The position numbers and the translations under genes were made by a program. The notes under the pieces were generated by a model. It had not been told where the DNA came from. It saw nothing but the letters and a program-made list of their open reading frames with translations, and searched no databases. Of a DNA stretch of 17,967 nucleotides, positions 9,012 through 16,751 are shown piece after piece; position 1 is the first letter of the stretch; every line of letters starts with the position of its first letter. The stretch comes from JAMDEO01 sp963775295 (lineage in GTDB: Bacteria; Actinomycetota; Thermoleophilia; RBG-16-64-13): the NCBI GenBank assembly GCA_963775295.1, contig CAVZIK010000002.1, forward strand, positions 1 through 17,967, read 5' to 3'.

Positions 9012-9931
9012 CGGCGCACCCGCCCGGTCCCCGGCGGACTGAACACGTAGCGGAGGGCCTCGGCCATCAGGCTCGTCCCTATCACCAGCAGTGCGATAGC
9101 CGCCGCCGGAGCGATCAGCATCCAGGGGGCCACGTCGATGAAGGTACGGGCCTCGTTGATCATGAGTCCCCAGTCCGGTGAAGGCGGCGGGACACCCAGA
9201 CCCAGGAAGCCCAAAGAGGCCACCAGGAAGATCGAGTAGGCGAAGCGGACCGAGGCCTCGACGATGAGCGGCGGGATGGCGTTCGGAAGGATCTCCCGGA
9301 ACAGAACATGCGTCCGTCTCTCTCCTCGCAGGCGGGCAGCCTCGACGAACTCCCTCGTGCGCAGGTCGAGCACCATGCTCCGCGTGATGCGGGCGAACAG
9401 AGGAATGTAGACCACCGTGATGACCAGGATGATGTTGAGGTTCGAGCCCCCGGTGGTCGCCAGGAGGACCATGGCGAGCAGGAGGGCGGGGAAGGCCAGC
9501 AGGACGTCGAGCAAGCGCATGATGCCCTCGTCCCAGAACCTGCCCGCGTATCCGGCGACGAGTCCTAGAGAGGTGCCGATGATCGCCGCCAGAGCGGTGC
9601 TGAGTCCTCCCAGGTAGAAGACCTCGCGGGTCCCCACCAGGACCCGGCTGAGGACGTCGCGTCCGAAATTGTCGGTGCCCAACAAGTGGTGCAGGCCGGG
9701 AGCCTGGAGGCGTTCGGCAACGCTCTGGTCGGCGTAGCCGTACGGGGCGAGCACGGGACCGAACACGGCGGCCAGCAGGAAGAGGCCGAATATCACCGTG
9801 CCGGCGAGCCCGACCGGCTGACTCCTCAGGCGTAGCCAGTATGTCGCGGCCACGCCGGGCCGTCGTGGGATGACAGCGTTCCGGTCGGCCGCAGGCCTCA
9901 TACCGCCAGCTACGTCACCTCGTGCCGTCAC
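9008..9931 (-). CDS. Peptide/nickel-type ABC transporter permease (DppC/OppC-like)
   Basis: This is the second channel-forming inner-membrane subunit. The family-typical N-terminal part (QPVGLAGTVIFGLFLLAAVF, then LLGTDNFGRDVLSRVLVGTR) is followed by about five more membrane segments. The EAA loop is clear (EAARLRGERRTHVLFREILP), and the C-terminal half contains SLGFLGLGVPPPSPDWGLMI, a DppC hallmark. The start is taken as GTG 9931, ten bases after the binding-protein stop and close behind a GGGAG stretch; ATG 9901 is an alternative that loses ten non-conserved residues. The stop overlaps the ATPase start by four bases. Product length is 307 residues. The frame is intact. Confidence 0.92.
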   Translation of the reverse strand: MTARGDVAGGMRPAADRNAVIPRRPGVAATYWLRLRSQPVGLAGTVIFGLFLLAAVFGPVLAPYGYADQSVAERLQAPGLHHLLGTDNFGRDVLSRVLVGTREVFYLGGLSTALAAIIGTSLGLVAGYAGRFWDEGIMRLLDVLLAFPALLLAMVLLATTGGSNLNIILVITVVYIPLFARITRSMVLDLRTREFVEAARLRGERRTHVLFREILPNAIPPLIVEASVRFAYSIFLVASLGFLGLGVPPPSPDWGLMINEARTFIDVAPWMLIAPAAAIALLVIGTSLMAEALRYVFSPPGTGRVRR

Positions 9932-9941
9932 GCTCTCCCGG

Positions 9942-11586
9942 TCATTGGCTCAGGTACGCCGTGCTGAACGACGTGCGCGACCAGTCCGGGGCAAGGCTGA
10001 CACCGCGCAAAGCCGCGCTGGCCCCGGCGGCGGCCGTCTCGAAGAAGGGCACGATCACCGGCCCCCGGTCGATCAGTATCTGCTGCGCCTGTTTGTAGAG
10101 CTCGATCCGTTTGCTGCGGTCCAGTTCGCTGTTGATCTGGGCGACGATAGCGTCGAATTCCGAGTCGCTCCAGTGGGACTCGTTGTACGGAGCGCCGGAG
10201 AGGTAGGCGGCGTTGAAGTACGCGACCGGCGTGGCCCGGGCTCCCCACTCGGTGATGCCGAAGTCCACCTTCAACCAACTGGCGTCGCCTTCGCCGTAGT
10301 AGACGTCCGGGGGCTCGGTCTGGATATTGACCGTCACTCCGATGGCCTTCATCTGTTCCTTCCAGACCGTCGCGATGGCCGGGACCTCGAGGGCCTGCTG
10401 GGCGTAAAGGGTGATGGTGAGGTTGCCGGCGCCGGCCTGAGCAAGCAGTTCTTTGGCCTTGTTCACGTCGTAGACCGGTGGCTCGTCGAGATAGTAGTCC
10501 CCGTAGCTCGGCCCCACCGGAGTGCCGTTGCCGACGACCGCCAATCCGGGCCGCACTTGGTCGATAAGACCCTGATGATCGGTGCCGAGTTGCAGCGCTT
10601 GGCGGATCCTCAGGTCGGCGGCGGGATGGCCGGCGTCGGAACGCATGTGGATGACGTAGTGGAACGCGCTCGACGGTCCCTCGATGACCTGCAGCTTGGA
10701 GTCGCCCTTGATGGCGGCGACCAGTTCGGAAGTGAGCCCCGCCACGAACTGCACCTGTCCGCCCTGCAGGGCGTTCACCCGGCCGGCAAGATCGGGAGTG
10801 AACACCAGCTGAAGCTGATCGAGATACGGGAGGGCGTTCCCTTTGTCGTCCTTCATCCAGTAGGCGGGGTTCTTCTTGAGGATGGCGCGATCCTCCGCGA
10901 CGTACGAATCGAGCACGAAAGGTCCGGTGCCCACCCAGGTGGTCGCCGGGTCGCTCACGGACTTGCTGAGGATGGCGGCGTGATAGTCGGTGACGTCACT
11001 CGGGAATTCGGGGTTCGCTTCCATCAAGGTGAACTTGACGTGGGTCGCGTCCACGGCGGCGGTTTCCGTGACGTTCTTCAACGTGGACGCCAGCGGCGAG
11101 CCGACATTGGGGTCTTGGAGCCGGGTGAACGTGTACACGACGTCTTCGGCGGAGAAGGGCTGTCCGTTGGAGAAGCTTACTCCGGAGCGCAGGGTGAACG
11201 TCCAGACCTTGCCGTCGGGCGAGTCCCAAGCGGTGGCCAGCGCGGGAACGAGCTGATTGTCCGGTCCCACCTCCACGAGCCAGTCGTAGACCTGCTGGTT
11301 AAGAAGGATGTCCGACCGGGCGCTGGCCACCGCCGGATCGCGGGAGGCCCCGGGTTCTGTGGCGATGGCGACCGAGCCGCCGGTCTGGACAGTCGCTCCC
11401 CCGGCTCCGCTCGACGTTGCGGTGACCTGGCCGGAGTTGCCACAGCCCGACAAGGAGAAGCGCCACGATCAGCACGGCCACGCACGGCGTGACCACCACA
11501 TGGATCAACTTGCTCGCCGGGCCGGACGGGAGACGGTGAAGGTGCGGTAACCTCCGGCGTGCGGGGAGCGGTCTATTTGCGAGCAT
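9942..11586 (-). CDS. Extracellular solute-binding lipoprotein, family 5 (DppA-like), frame break in the signal peptide
   Basis: This is the substrate-capture component of the importer, anchored outside the cytoplasmic membrane. The mature part shows the SBP_bac_5 order: VYDWLVEVGPDNQLVPALAT, WTFTLRSGVSFSNGQPFSAE, DVVYTFTR, and later ADLRIRQALQLGTDHQGL. The largest uninterrupted frame begins at TTG 11453, inside the signal peptide. The preceding hydrophobic segment (CVAVLIVALL) is one frame away, and removing one base near 11454-11456 gives ALLLSGC, a good lipobox with Cys48 as the lipidated residue. The start ATG 11586 has the ribosome-binding site AGAGGGG; ATG 11604 is possible. The joined product is about 547 residues with a long basic n-region. 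It is the first gene of the five-gene operon. The ligand cannot be predicted. Confidence 0.9.
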
Positions 11587-11732
11587 CTCATTCCCCTCTC
11601 TCATCAGTACGTGCCGAAGTACGATGGCGCTGCCGCGACTCTGATGTTACCGTCAAGGGTACCCGAGAGCCAGCGGCCTTAACCGGGAAGCAGGTCGAGG
11701 TCGCGCTCTTCGGGAAGGAAGGGAGGAACCTG
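11587..11732. promoter_or_regulatory. Divergent intergenic region between the ABC operon and the flavoprotein gene
   Basis: These 146 bases must hold the leftward promoter for the binding-protein operon and the rightward one for the flavoprotein. I see no convincing -10/-35 pair. A minus-strand TTGACG occurs near 11652-11657 but lacks a TATAAT-like partner at 16-18 bases. The hexamer AGTACG is repeated directly with six bases between copies at about 11626-11643, a possible regulator site. Ribosome-binding sites at both edges are good: GGGAGG at 11721-11726 on plus, and AGAGGGG just before 11586 on minus. Confidence 0.4.
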
Positions 11733-13117
11733 ATGGCACCCGTGACAGAGTACGACGCCGCCATCATCGGGGCAGGCCAGGCCGGCGTTCCGCTGGCACG
11801 CGCTCTGGCGGCTGCGGGGTGGCAGACCGCTCTGATAGAGCGGGAGCACGTCGGAGGCACCTGCTACAACGAGGGTTGCACCCCCACGAAGACGATGATC
11901 GCCTCCGCCCGGATGGCCTATCTCGCCCGCCGGGCCGCGGACTACGGGGTGGTGACCGGCCCGGTCGCGATAGACATGGCGGCAGTTAGGCAGCGCAAGC
12001 GTGATCTGGTGGAGAGTTGGCGCACGGGCAGCGAGCGACGGCTGCGCGACACCGCGAACCTCGACCTGCTGCCGGCTGAAGCGAGCTTCGTGGCGCCGCA
12101 CCGCCTCGAGGTCCGCCCCACTGAGGGAGAGAGCCTACCTCGTCGACGCGAAATACATCTTCCTGAACACGGGGGCCCGCCCAGCGATCCCCACGTTGCC
12201 CGGTATCGACCGGGTCCCGTTCTTCACCTCCACCACGGTGATGGAGTTGGCCGACGTTCCAGAGCACCTGGTCATTCTAGGAGGCGGCTACGTCGCGGCG
12301 GAGTTCAGTCAGATGTTCCGGCGTTTCGGGAGCCGTGTCACCATCGTGCAGAGGCACGAGACCCTTCTTCCCCGCGAGGATCCGGATATGGCCGAGGCAA
12401 TCGCGGGCCATCCTCCGTGAAGACGGCATCGAACTGATCCTTGGCGCTGCCGGTCGGAGCGTGTCGGCCGGCACGGACGGGTCGGTGGCGCTCGAGATCG
12501 GGACCGACTCGGGGTCTCGCGTGATCGCCGGCTCCCATCTGTTGGTAGCCACGGGCAGGACTCCCAACACCGAGGCTCTGAACCTGCCGGCCGCCGGGTT
12601 GGAGGTGGACCGCGGTGGATATGTCCCCGTCAACGAGCGCCTCGAGACGAAAGCGACAGGTGTCTACGCTCTTGGGGACGTCAAAGGCGGCCCCGCTTTC
12701 ACCCATGTCTCCTACGACGATTTTCGCGTCGTTCGCACGAATCTGCTCGAGGGGGGCCAGGCGACCATCGCCGGCCGGCTGCTGCCCTACACTGTCTTCA
12801 TCGACCCCCAGTTCGGCCGGGTGGGGCTCACCGAGCGTGAGGCCCAGGAAAGGGGTCTCGACATCAAGGTGTTCAGGCTGCCCATGGACAACGTGGCGCG
12901 CGCCTTGGAGGTGGACGAGTCCCGGGGCCAGATGAAAGCCGTGGTGGATCTGGCCACCGACCGCGTCGTGGGCTTTGCCGCGTTGGGCATCGAGGGAGGC
13001 GAGCTGATGGCCATGGTCGAAGTCGCCATGATGGGAGGCGTCACGGTGTCGACCCTTCGCAACGCCGTTTTCGCGCACCCCACACTGGCCGAATCTCTGA
13101 ACAACCTGTTTACCTGA
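11733..13117 (+). CDS. FAD/NAD(P)-dependent disulfide oxidoreductase (dihydrolipoamide dehydrogenase / mercuric reductase family), frame interrupted twice
   Basis: This predicted soluble homodimeric flavoprotein moves electrons between NAD(P)H, FAD and a redox disulfide. The start ATG has GGGAGG six bases upstream. Visible elements are the FAD-binding GAGQAG (13-18), the redox pair Cys44/Cys49 in GTCYNEGCTPTK, the NAD-binding VILGGGYVAAEFSQ, the second FAD motif GVYALGDVKGG, and the C-terminal FAHPTLAESLNNLF containing the catalytic-type His-Pro. There is no N-terminal HMA domain and no C-terminal vicinal Cys pair, so true mercuric reduction is unlikely. The reading changes frame near 12116-12121 and again at the GGG of 12405-12407. 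Both behave as one extra base, and the joined length of 460 residues is normal for the family. The substrate could be a lipoyl group, a thiol or a quinone. It is followed 13 bases later by a cytochrome-b5-like gene. Confidence 0.88.
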
Positions 13118-13130
13118 CCGGAGGCGAAAG

Positions 13131-13370
13131 ATGGAGGAGCAGGTCTTCACGCGAGAGCGTTTGGCTGAATTCGACGGCAAGGATGGCCGGCGGGCGTACG
13201 TGGCTCATGCCGGCAAGGTTTACGACGTGACGGACAGCGTCATGTGGGACATGGGTGATCACCAAGACGAACACTCTGCCGGGAAGGACCTCACCGCTGA
13301 GATGGATGAGGCTCCCCACTTCCCCGATGAACTCGAGCGCTTCCCCATCGTGGGGCGCCTGGTCGACTAG
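13131..13370 (+). CDS. Small cytochrome-b5-like heme-binding protein
   Basis: This is a 79-residue single-domain protein of the cytochrome b5-like heme/steroid-binding family (COG4892 type). The fold pattern is clear: FTRERLAEFDGKDGRRAYVA, then VYDVTDSVMW. His48 sits in HSAG at the place of the b5 HPGG ligand, and His63 in APHF is the likely second heme ligand; His44 is nearby. There is no signal peptide or membrane anchor, so it is a soluble cytoplasmic electron carrier or heme-binding protein. It ends with the usual LERFPIVGRLVD. Its ATG lies 13 bases after the flavoprotein stop, with a GGAGG site in the gap, so the two are co-transcribed and may form an electron-transfer pair. Confidence 0.88.
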   Translation: MEEQVFTRERLAEFDGKDGRRAYVAHAGKVYDVTDSVMWDMGDHQDEHSAGKDLTAEMDEAPHFPDELERFPIVGRLVD

Positions 13371-13373
13371 GCC

Positions 13374-13390
13374 GGGCGGGTCTTGCGCCC
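13374..13390 (+). terminator. Weak hairpin after the cytochrome-b5-like gene
   Basis: GGGCG and CGCCC form a 5-bp G+C stem with a seven-base loop, starting four bases after the stop codon. There is no following T-run, so it is at best a weak or factor-assisted terminator. Its position between two transcription units fits a terminator role, but stems this short are common in G+C-rich DNA. Confidence 0.25.
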
Positions 13391-13444
13391 TGCTGCGTTA
13401 CGTGCCCATCGCGGTGTCTCGCAGCGTCACACGGAAACCGTAGG

Positions 13445-13472
13445 TGCATATAACCGTATAAACGGCTATAAT
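13445..13472 (+). promoter_or_regulatory. Promoter of the DGC/lipoyl operon with a perfect -10 box
   Basis: TATAAT at 13467-13472 is an exact consensus -10, standing out in an A+T-rich patch within very G+C-rich DNA. The sequence 16 bases upstream (TGCATA at 13445-13450) is a poor -35 match, so the promoter may need an activator. The MFS gene starts about 67 bases downstream. The spacer and the start of the -10 are covered by a palindrome described separately. Confidence 0.6.
13449..13470. promoter_or_regulatory. 22-bp imperfect palindrome overlapping the -10 box (candidate operator)
   Basis: The arms TATAACCGT and ACGGCTATA flank the centre ATAA. Of 22 positions, 18 match the reverse complement, with the perfect cores TATA, CCGT/ACGG and TATA. 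The right arm includes the first four bases of the TATAAT box, so a bound dimeric regulator would block RNA polymerase. No regulator gene is present in the window to pair with it. Confidence 0.5.
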
Positions 13473-13538
13473 GTGTGGGGCGAAGTGGTGCTGAACCAAA
13501 AGCGCCCGGAGCGGTGAACCGAAGAGCTCCGGGGTCGG

Positions 13539-14777
13539 ATGGAGCGACGAGTCGTGAAAACCAAGCGTCTGATCATCGTGCTCGGCCTGGCCGGCTTCAT
13601 CGTCATGGCCGACAACTGGGTGGTATCGCCCCTGCTTCCGACGATCGCGAAGTCCTTTGCGGCCGACCCAGTACGAGCAGGGATCCTGATCTCGGCCTAT
13701 ATGCTGCCGTTCGGACTTTTTCAGCTCATCTACGGCCCGCTGGCAGATCGCTTCGGCAAGCTTCGAGTGATCAGTGCGAGCCTGATCCTCTTCACCGTCG
13801 CCACGACGCTTTGCGGCTTCGCGGTGGGGATGGGCGAACTGGTCTCCTACCGCGCGCTCACCGGCGCTTTCGCCGCCGCGACCATGCCCGTCTCACTGGC
13901 GGTCATCGGCGATCTCATGCCCATGAAGGAACGCCAACGGGCGATCGCCACCTTCATGGGAATCGCCTTCCTGGGCCAAGCCGTCTCCATGACGATAGGG
14001 GGAGTGATCGCGTATGTCTCCAGTTGGCGTGGTGTCTTCTGGCTGTACGGGCTCGCGTCGGCAGTTCTCACCGTGCTGGTGATCATTCTGACCCGGGGGT
14101 TCGGCAGCGAGCTGAAGGGGAATCCCAACAGCGAGTTCGTGAAACCGTACGGACGGCTTCTCAGACATGGACCGAGCCTGCGGACGTATCTCGTGACCCT
14201 CATCGAGGGGGTTCTCGTCCTCGGTTCGTTCTCGTATCTGGGAACGGAGGCCACGCACTCTCTTGGGCTCAGCAACCTCGAGATCGGCTTACTCATGGCT
14301 GTGTTCGGTGTGGGCGTCATCGGCGGGAGTCGAGCGGCAGGTCCGCTCGCTGCGCGCCTGGAGCGGCGACTTCTCGTCGCGCTTGGTCTCGTTCTTGCCA
14401 TGGCCGCCGATCTGCTGGTGGCGCTTGCTTCGGGGCAGATCGCACTGACCGCCGTGGCTCTGCTTCTGCTCGGCTTGGGCTTCATGCTCGCCCACTCTTC
14501 CCTGCTCACCACGGCGACCGCGTTTGCATCCCGCGCCAGAGGGACGGCCATGTCGCTCGTGGCGTTCTGCTTCATGGTGGGCGGCTCGGCAGGCACGTTG
14601 CTCGGCGGCCGGCTCATCGGCGCCCTCGGCTTCGGCGGTTTCTACCGCGGCTTTGGCATCGCGCTGGCTGGCTTGGCCTTGGCCGCGTTCTTTGCGGTGC
14701 CCAGAGACGAGCAGGACGGCGCTCGACGGGCTCTGGTTGACCAGATCCCAAGACTGGAGGAAGGACGACAGCGATGA
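13539..14777 (+). CDS. MFS transporter, first gene of the DGC/lipoyl operon
   Basis: This is a 412-residue major facilitator with about twelve hydrophobic segments. Motif A appears as GPLADRFGKLR (66-76). ALTGAFAAATMPVSLAVIGD, with MKERQRAIATF after it, resembles the motif region of drug:H+ antiporter-type proteins. Two starts are possible: ATG 13539, or GTG 13554, which has GGAG nine bases upstream; they differ by five residues. The stop overlaps the next ATG by four bases, binding this transporter to the redox genes downstream. It likely moves the substrate or product of that system across the cytoplasmic membrane; direction and substrate are unknown. Confidence 0.9.
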   Translation: MERRVVKTKRLIIVLGLAGFIVMADNWVVSPLLPTIAKSFAADPVRAGILISAYMLPFGLFQLIYGPLADRFGKLRVISASLILFTVATTLCGFAVGMGELVSYRALTGAFAAATMPVSLAVIGDLMPMKERQRAIATFMGIAFLGQAVSMTIGGVIAYVSSWRGVFWLYGLASAVLTVLVIILTRGFGSELKGNPNSEFVKPYGRLLRHGPSLRTYLVTLIEGVLVLGSFSYLGTEATHSLGLSNLEIGLLMAVFGVGVIGGSRAAGPLAARLERRLLVALGLVLAMAADLLVALASGQIALTAVALLLLGLGFMLAHSSLLTTATAFASRARGTAMSLVAFCFMVGGSAGTLLGGRLIGALGFGGFYRGFGIALAGLALAAFFAVPRDEQDGARRALVDQIPRLEEGRQR

Positions 14778-15175
14778 ATGACACGCGACCGGGATTGATC
14801 ATGTGCGTCTGTACGGGCAAGTGCCCGGGCTTCGAGAAGATGGACATCTGGGACTTCATCAACCGGGTGCGCATCGAGCTACCCGTGGAGTTTGGGATGA
14901 TCCATCCGCAACTCTGCGAGGAGGACGGGGACCGATTCTTGGCGGACTTCCTCCAGGCCAAGCGGCCCTTGGTGATAGCCGCCTGCGCTCCCAACATGCA
15001 GTACAAGATGTTTCGCGACGCGTTCGCCGCCGAGGGCATGGACGCGAAGAAGGACATGGTGCCCCTCGACATCCGCGAGATGACCACGGACGAGGCGTTC
15101 GAGAAGGTGGCAGCCGCGCTCCGCGGGATGGGCGAGGAGAAGGAGGGGGACGAGGATGGTGGCGGCCATGCCTGA
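14774..15175 (+). CDS. Stand-alone protein resembling the N-terminal domain of heterodisulfide reductase subunit A (HdrA)
   Basis: The 133-residue product follows the HdrA N-terminal pattern: IMCVCTGKCPG (Cys11, 13, 17), HPQLCEEDG (Cys48), then PLVIAACAPNMQYKMFRDAF (Cys71) and PLDIREM. In HdrA this region precedes the FAD domain and carries an extra [4Fe-4S] cluster. Here nothing follows: no FAD domain and no ferredoxin insert, only a charged Glu/Gly tail whose codons also contain the ribosome-binding site of the ferredoxin gene. It is therefore a free-standing cluster-binding or docking module. It overlaps the MFS gene (ATGA) and the ferredoxin gene by 20 bases. It could form a split electron-transfer unit with the adjacent ferredoxin. 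The distant similarity is pattern-based and should be confirmed by profile search. Confidence 0.75.
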   Translation: MNDTRPGLIMCVCTGKCPGFEKMDIWDFINRVRIELPVEFGMIHPQLCEEDGDRFLADFLQAKRPLVIAACAPNMQYKMFRDAFAAEGMDAKKDMVPLDIREMTTDEAFEKVAAALRGMGEEKEGDEDGGGHA

Positions 15176-15455
15176 AACGACTTTCATGGGGGTGCCGAGA
15201 AGCAAGATACCCTGGGCGCCCACCATCGACTACGACAAGTGCGACTTCTGTATGGAGTGCGACGACTTCTGCCCTCACCGGGTGTTCGAGCGCCGGGAGG
15301 GAGACCGCAAGCTGGTGGTGGCGAACCCGGACAACTGCGTGGTCTTCTGCCGGGCCTGCTCCAAGACGTGCGGCCCGGACGCCATATCCTTCCCCGACAA
15401 GCCGGAGACCGTCGCCCTCATCAAGAAGCTGCATTCTGAGGAGGGCGGAGGATGA
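15156..15455 (+). CDS. 2[4Fe-4S] ferredoxin-type protein
   Basis: This 99-residue soluble electron carrier has two cluster motifs. The first is Cys29-x2-Cys32-x2-Cys35-x3-Cys39-Pro. The second has a three-residue first gap, Cys61-x3-Cys65-x2-Cys68-x3-Cys72, followed by Gly-Pro. The start ATG 15156 has a strong AGGAGGGG about seven bases upstream; ATG 15168 is an in-frame alternative. About 25 residues precede the first motif. The stop overlaps the next start (ATGA). Position in the operon suggests it passes electrons between the HdrA-like module and the lipoyl/thiol proteins, or to the cell's ferredoxin pool. Confidence 0.9.
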   Translation: MVAAMPETTFMGVPRSKIPWAPTIDYDKCDFCMECDDFCPHRVFERREGDRKLVVANPDNCVVFCRACSKTCGPDAISFPDKPETVALIKKLHSEEGGG

Positions 15456-16315
15456 GCTACATCGTGCTCGCCTGCACCGGTCTCGACAAGCCCGAGGGCT
15501 CTGTTGCCAGGGAGGTGGCGCTAAGGCTGGCAGAGGAAGCCGGCGCCGAGATCGTCTGCCCGGTTTCGCTCAACCGAAGCCCCGCTCGCTACAGGAAAGC
15601 CTTGGCCGAGAAGAAGGTCGTCGTGGTCGACGGCTGCGCGACCCAGTGCGCCGGAAAGCTGGCGACGGCGGCAGGGGTCAAGCCCGCTCACAAGGTAGTC
15701 GTGTCCCAAGCGGTCAAGGAACTGGGCGCCGGCCTGGCTCCCGATCTCCGCCTGGGCTCCGCTGCCCTTGAGCTTGCCGGCAAGATCGCCGAAGCCATCG
15801 AGGCGGCCCAAACGGAAGCACCCGCGGCGGCCACGGACGCCGAGACGGCCGCGGAGACCGCCGGCCAGTTCGAGACGCCGTCGGATTTCGTCGTCGTGGT
15901 CCACGACAAGTACGAGTTCAAGATCCCCTTGACCGGATACCTGTTCAACGCCAACGATGTCTGGGCGCAGGTGGCCGGCGACCGCGCACGCATCGGCATA
16001 TCCGACTACATGCAGCAGCGGCTCACCGACATCACCTACGTCGACCCTCCGAAGATCGGCACTAGCCTCGCGCAATTCGACGAGGCCGGCACGGTGGAGT
16101 CGACCAAGGCCAACTTCGAAGTGGTCTCACCGGTCAGCGGCACAGTCGTCGCCATAAATGAAGCAGTCTTCGACGCCCCCGACTCGATCAACGAAGATCC
16201 GTACGGCAGTTGGATCGTCGAGGTGGAACTGGCCTCGTGGGAAGAGGATCGTGATCTCCTCGTGGATGGGGCGGACTATGCGGCGGAGGTCGAGCGCAAG
16301 GCTGCGGAAGAGTAG
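15452..16315 (+). CDS. Fusion of a DGC-type (putative zinc-binding) domain with a GcvH-like lipoyl-carrier domain
   Basis: The 287-residue protein has two parts. Residues 1-115 resemble the DGC/putative zinc-binding family: Cys8 near the start, Cys36, and the signature DGCATQC (60-66). An Ala/Glu/Thr-rich linker (about 118-142) follows. Residues about 145-265 are a glycine-cleavage H-protein-like domain: VWAQVAGDRARIGISDYMQQ, DITYVDPP, ESTKA with Lys219 as the predicted lipoylation site, then VSPVSGTVVAINEA and NEDPYGSWIVEVEL. No glycine-cleavage P or T gene is nearby, so glycine cleavage is unlikely. Lipoylated GcvH-like carriers in sHdr sulfur-oxidation loci offer the closest functional precedent. 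The fusion itself implies that the lipoyl arm visits the Cys-rich DGC site. The frame is intact and coupled to the ferredoxin gene. Confidence 0.88.
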   Translation: MSYIVLACTGLDKPEGSVAREVALRLAEEAGAEIVCPVSLNRSPARYRKALAEKKVVVVDGCATQCAGKLATAAGVKPAHKVVVSQAVKELGAGLAPDLRLGSAALELAGKIAEAIEAAQTEAPAAATDAETAAETAGQFETPSDFVVVVHDKYEFKIPLTGYLFNANDVWAQVAGDRARIGISDYMQQRLTDITYVDPPKIGTSLAQFDEAGTVESTKANFEVVSPVSGTVVAINEAVFDAPDSINEDPYGSWIVEVELASWEEDRDLLVDGADYAAEVERKAAEE

Positions 16316-16330
16316 GAAGCTCGAGGAACG

Positions 16331-16751
16331 ATGAAGAACGAACATGACACGGTGCTCGTGATCCCCTGCAGCGGAGTGGGAAAGGTGCACGGGCTGATAA
16401 GCCGCGAGGCCGCCTATCTCGCCGTGGAAGAGATCGCTCCGGAGCAAGACGGACGTCGTGTGCCTGGCCCTTCTCGTCAAGGGCGACGAAGAGACTCTGG
16501 CCGGGGTGAAGGCTCATCCGTGCATCACGATCGACGGCTGCGCGAAGGCGTGTGCCCAGAAGAACGTGGAAATCGCGGGCGGCGAAGTGGCCACGGCGTT
16601 CCAGGTGGCGAAGGCGCTCGGCAACCATCGGGGGACCCAGCCCGGGACCGGTTCGGAGCTGACCGAGGACGGCTGGCTCGTCACCCGGGAGATCGCCCAG
16701 GCGGTCGGCGAAGAGGCGGAGCGGCGCGCCGAGAGGAGCGAGGTGGTGTGA
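16331..16751 (+). CDS. DGC-domain (putative zinc-binding) protein, one frame break
   Basis: This is a single-domain member of the Cys-rich DGC family (PF08859-like); biochemical function is unknown. The N-terminal VLVIPCSGVGKVHG (Cys13) and SREAAYLAVEE are in one frame. The rest, KTDVVCLALLVKGDEE and HPCITIDGCAKACAQKN, is in the next, with the join explained by one extra base at about 16445. The joined length is 139 residues, typical for the family, and the normally conserved cysteines are all present. Without the correction, the first frame runs on into the following gene and mimics a 365-residue protein. The start is preceded by a GAGGA site. The stop and the next ATG share one base (TGATG). 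As the second of three DGC modules in a row, it may work as a partner of the two fusion proteins. Confidence 0.85.

Noticed and set aside
9870..11492. 540-residue plus-strand open frame
   Set aside because: It is antisense to the solute-binding protein gene, has an Arg/Gly/Val-rich composition and no family motif; the minus-strand frame has clear SBP_bac_5 motifs.
11733..13117. Mercuric reductase (MerA) and a mercury-resistance locus
   Set aside because: The protein lacks the N-terminal metal-binding domain and the C-terminal vicinal Cys pair needed for Hg(II) delivery, and no MerR, MerT or MerP gene is nearby.
15452..16315. Part of a standard glycine cleavage system
   Set aside because: No P-protein or T-protein gene is present, the lipoyl domain is fused to a DGC domain, and the neighbours are redox proteins rather than C1 enzymes.
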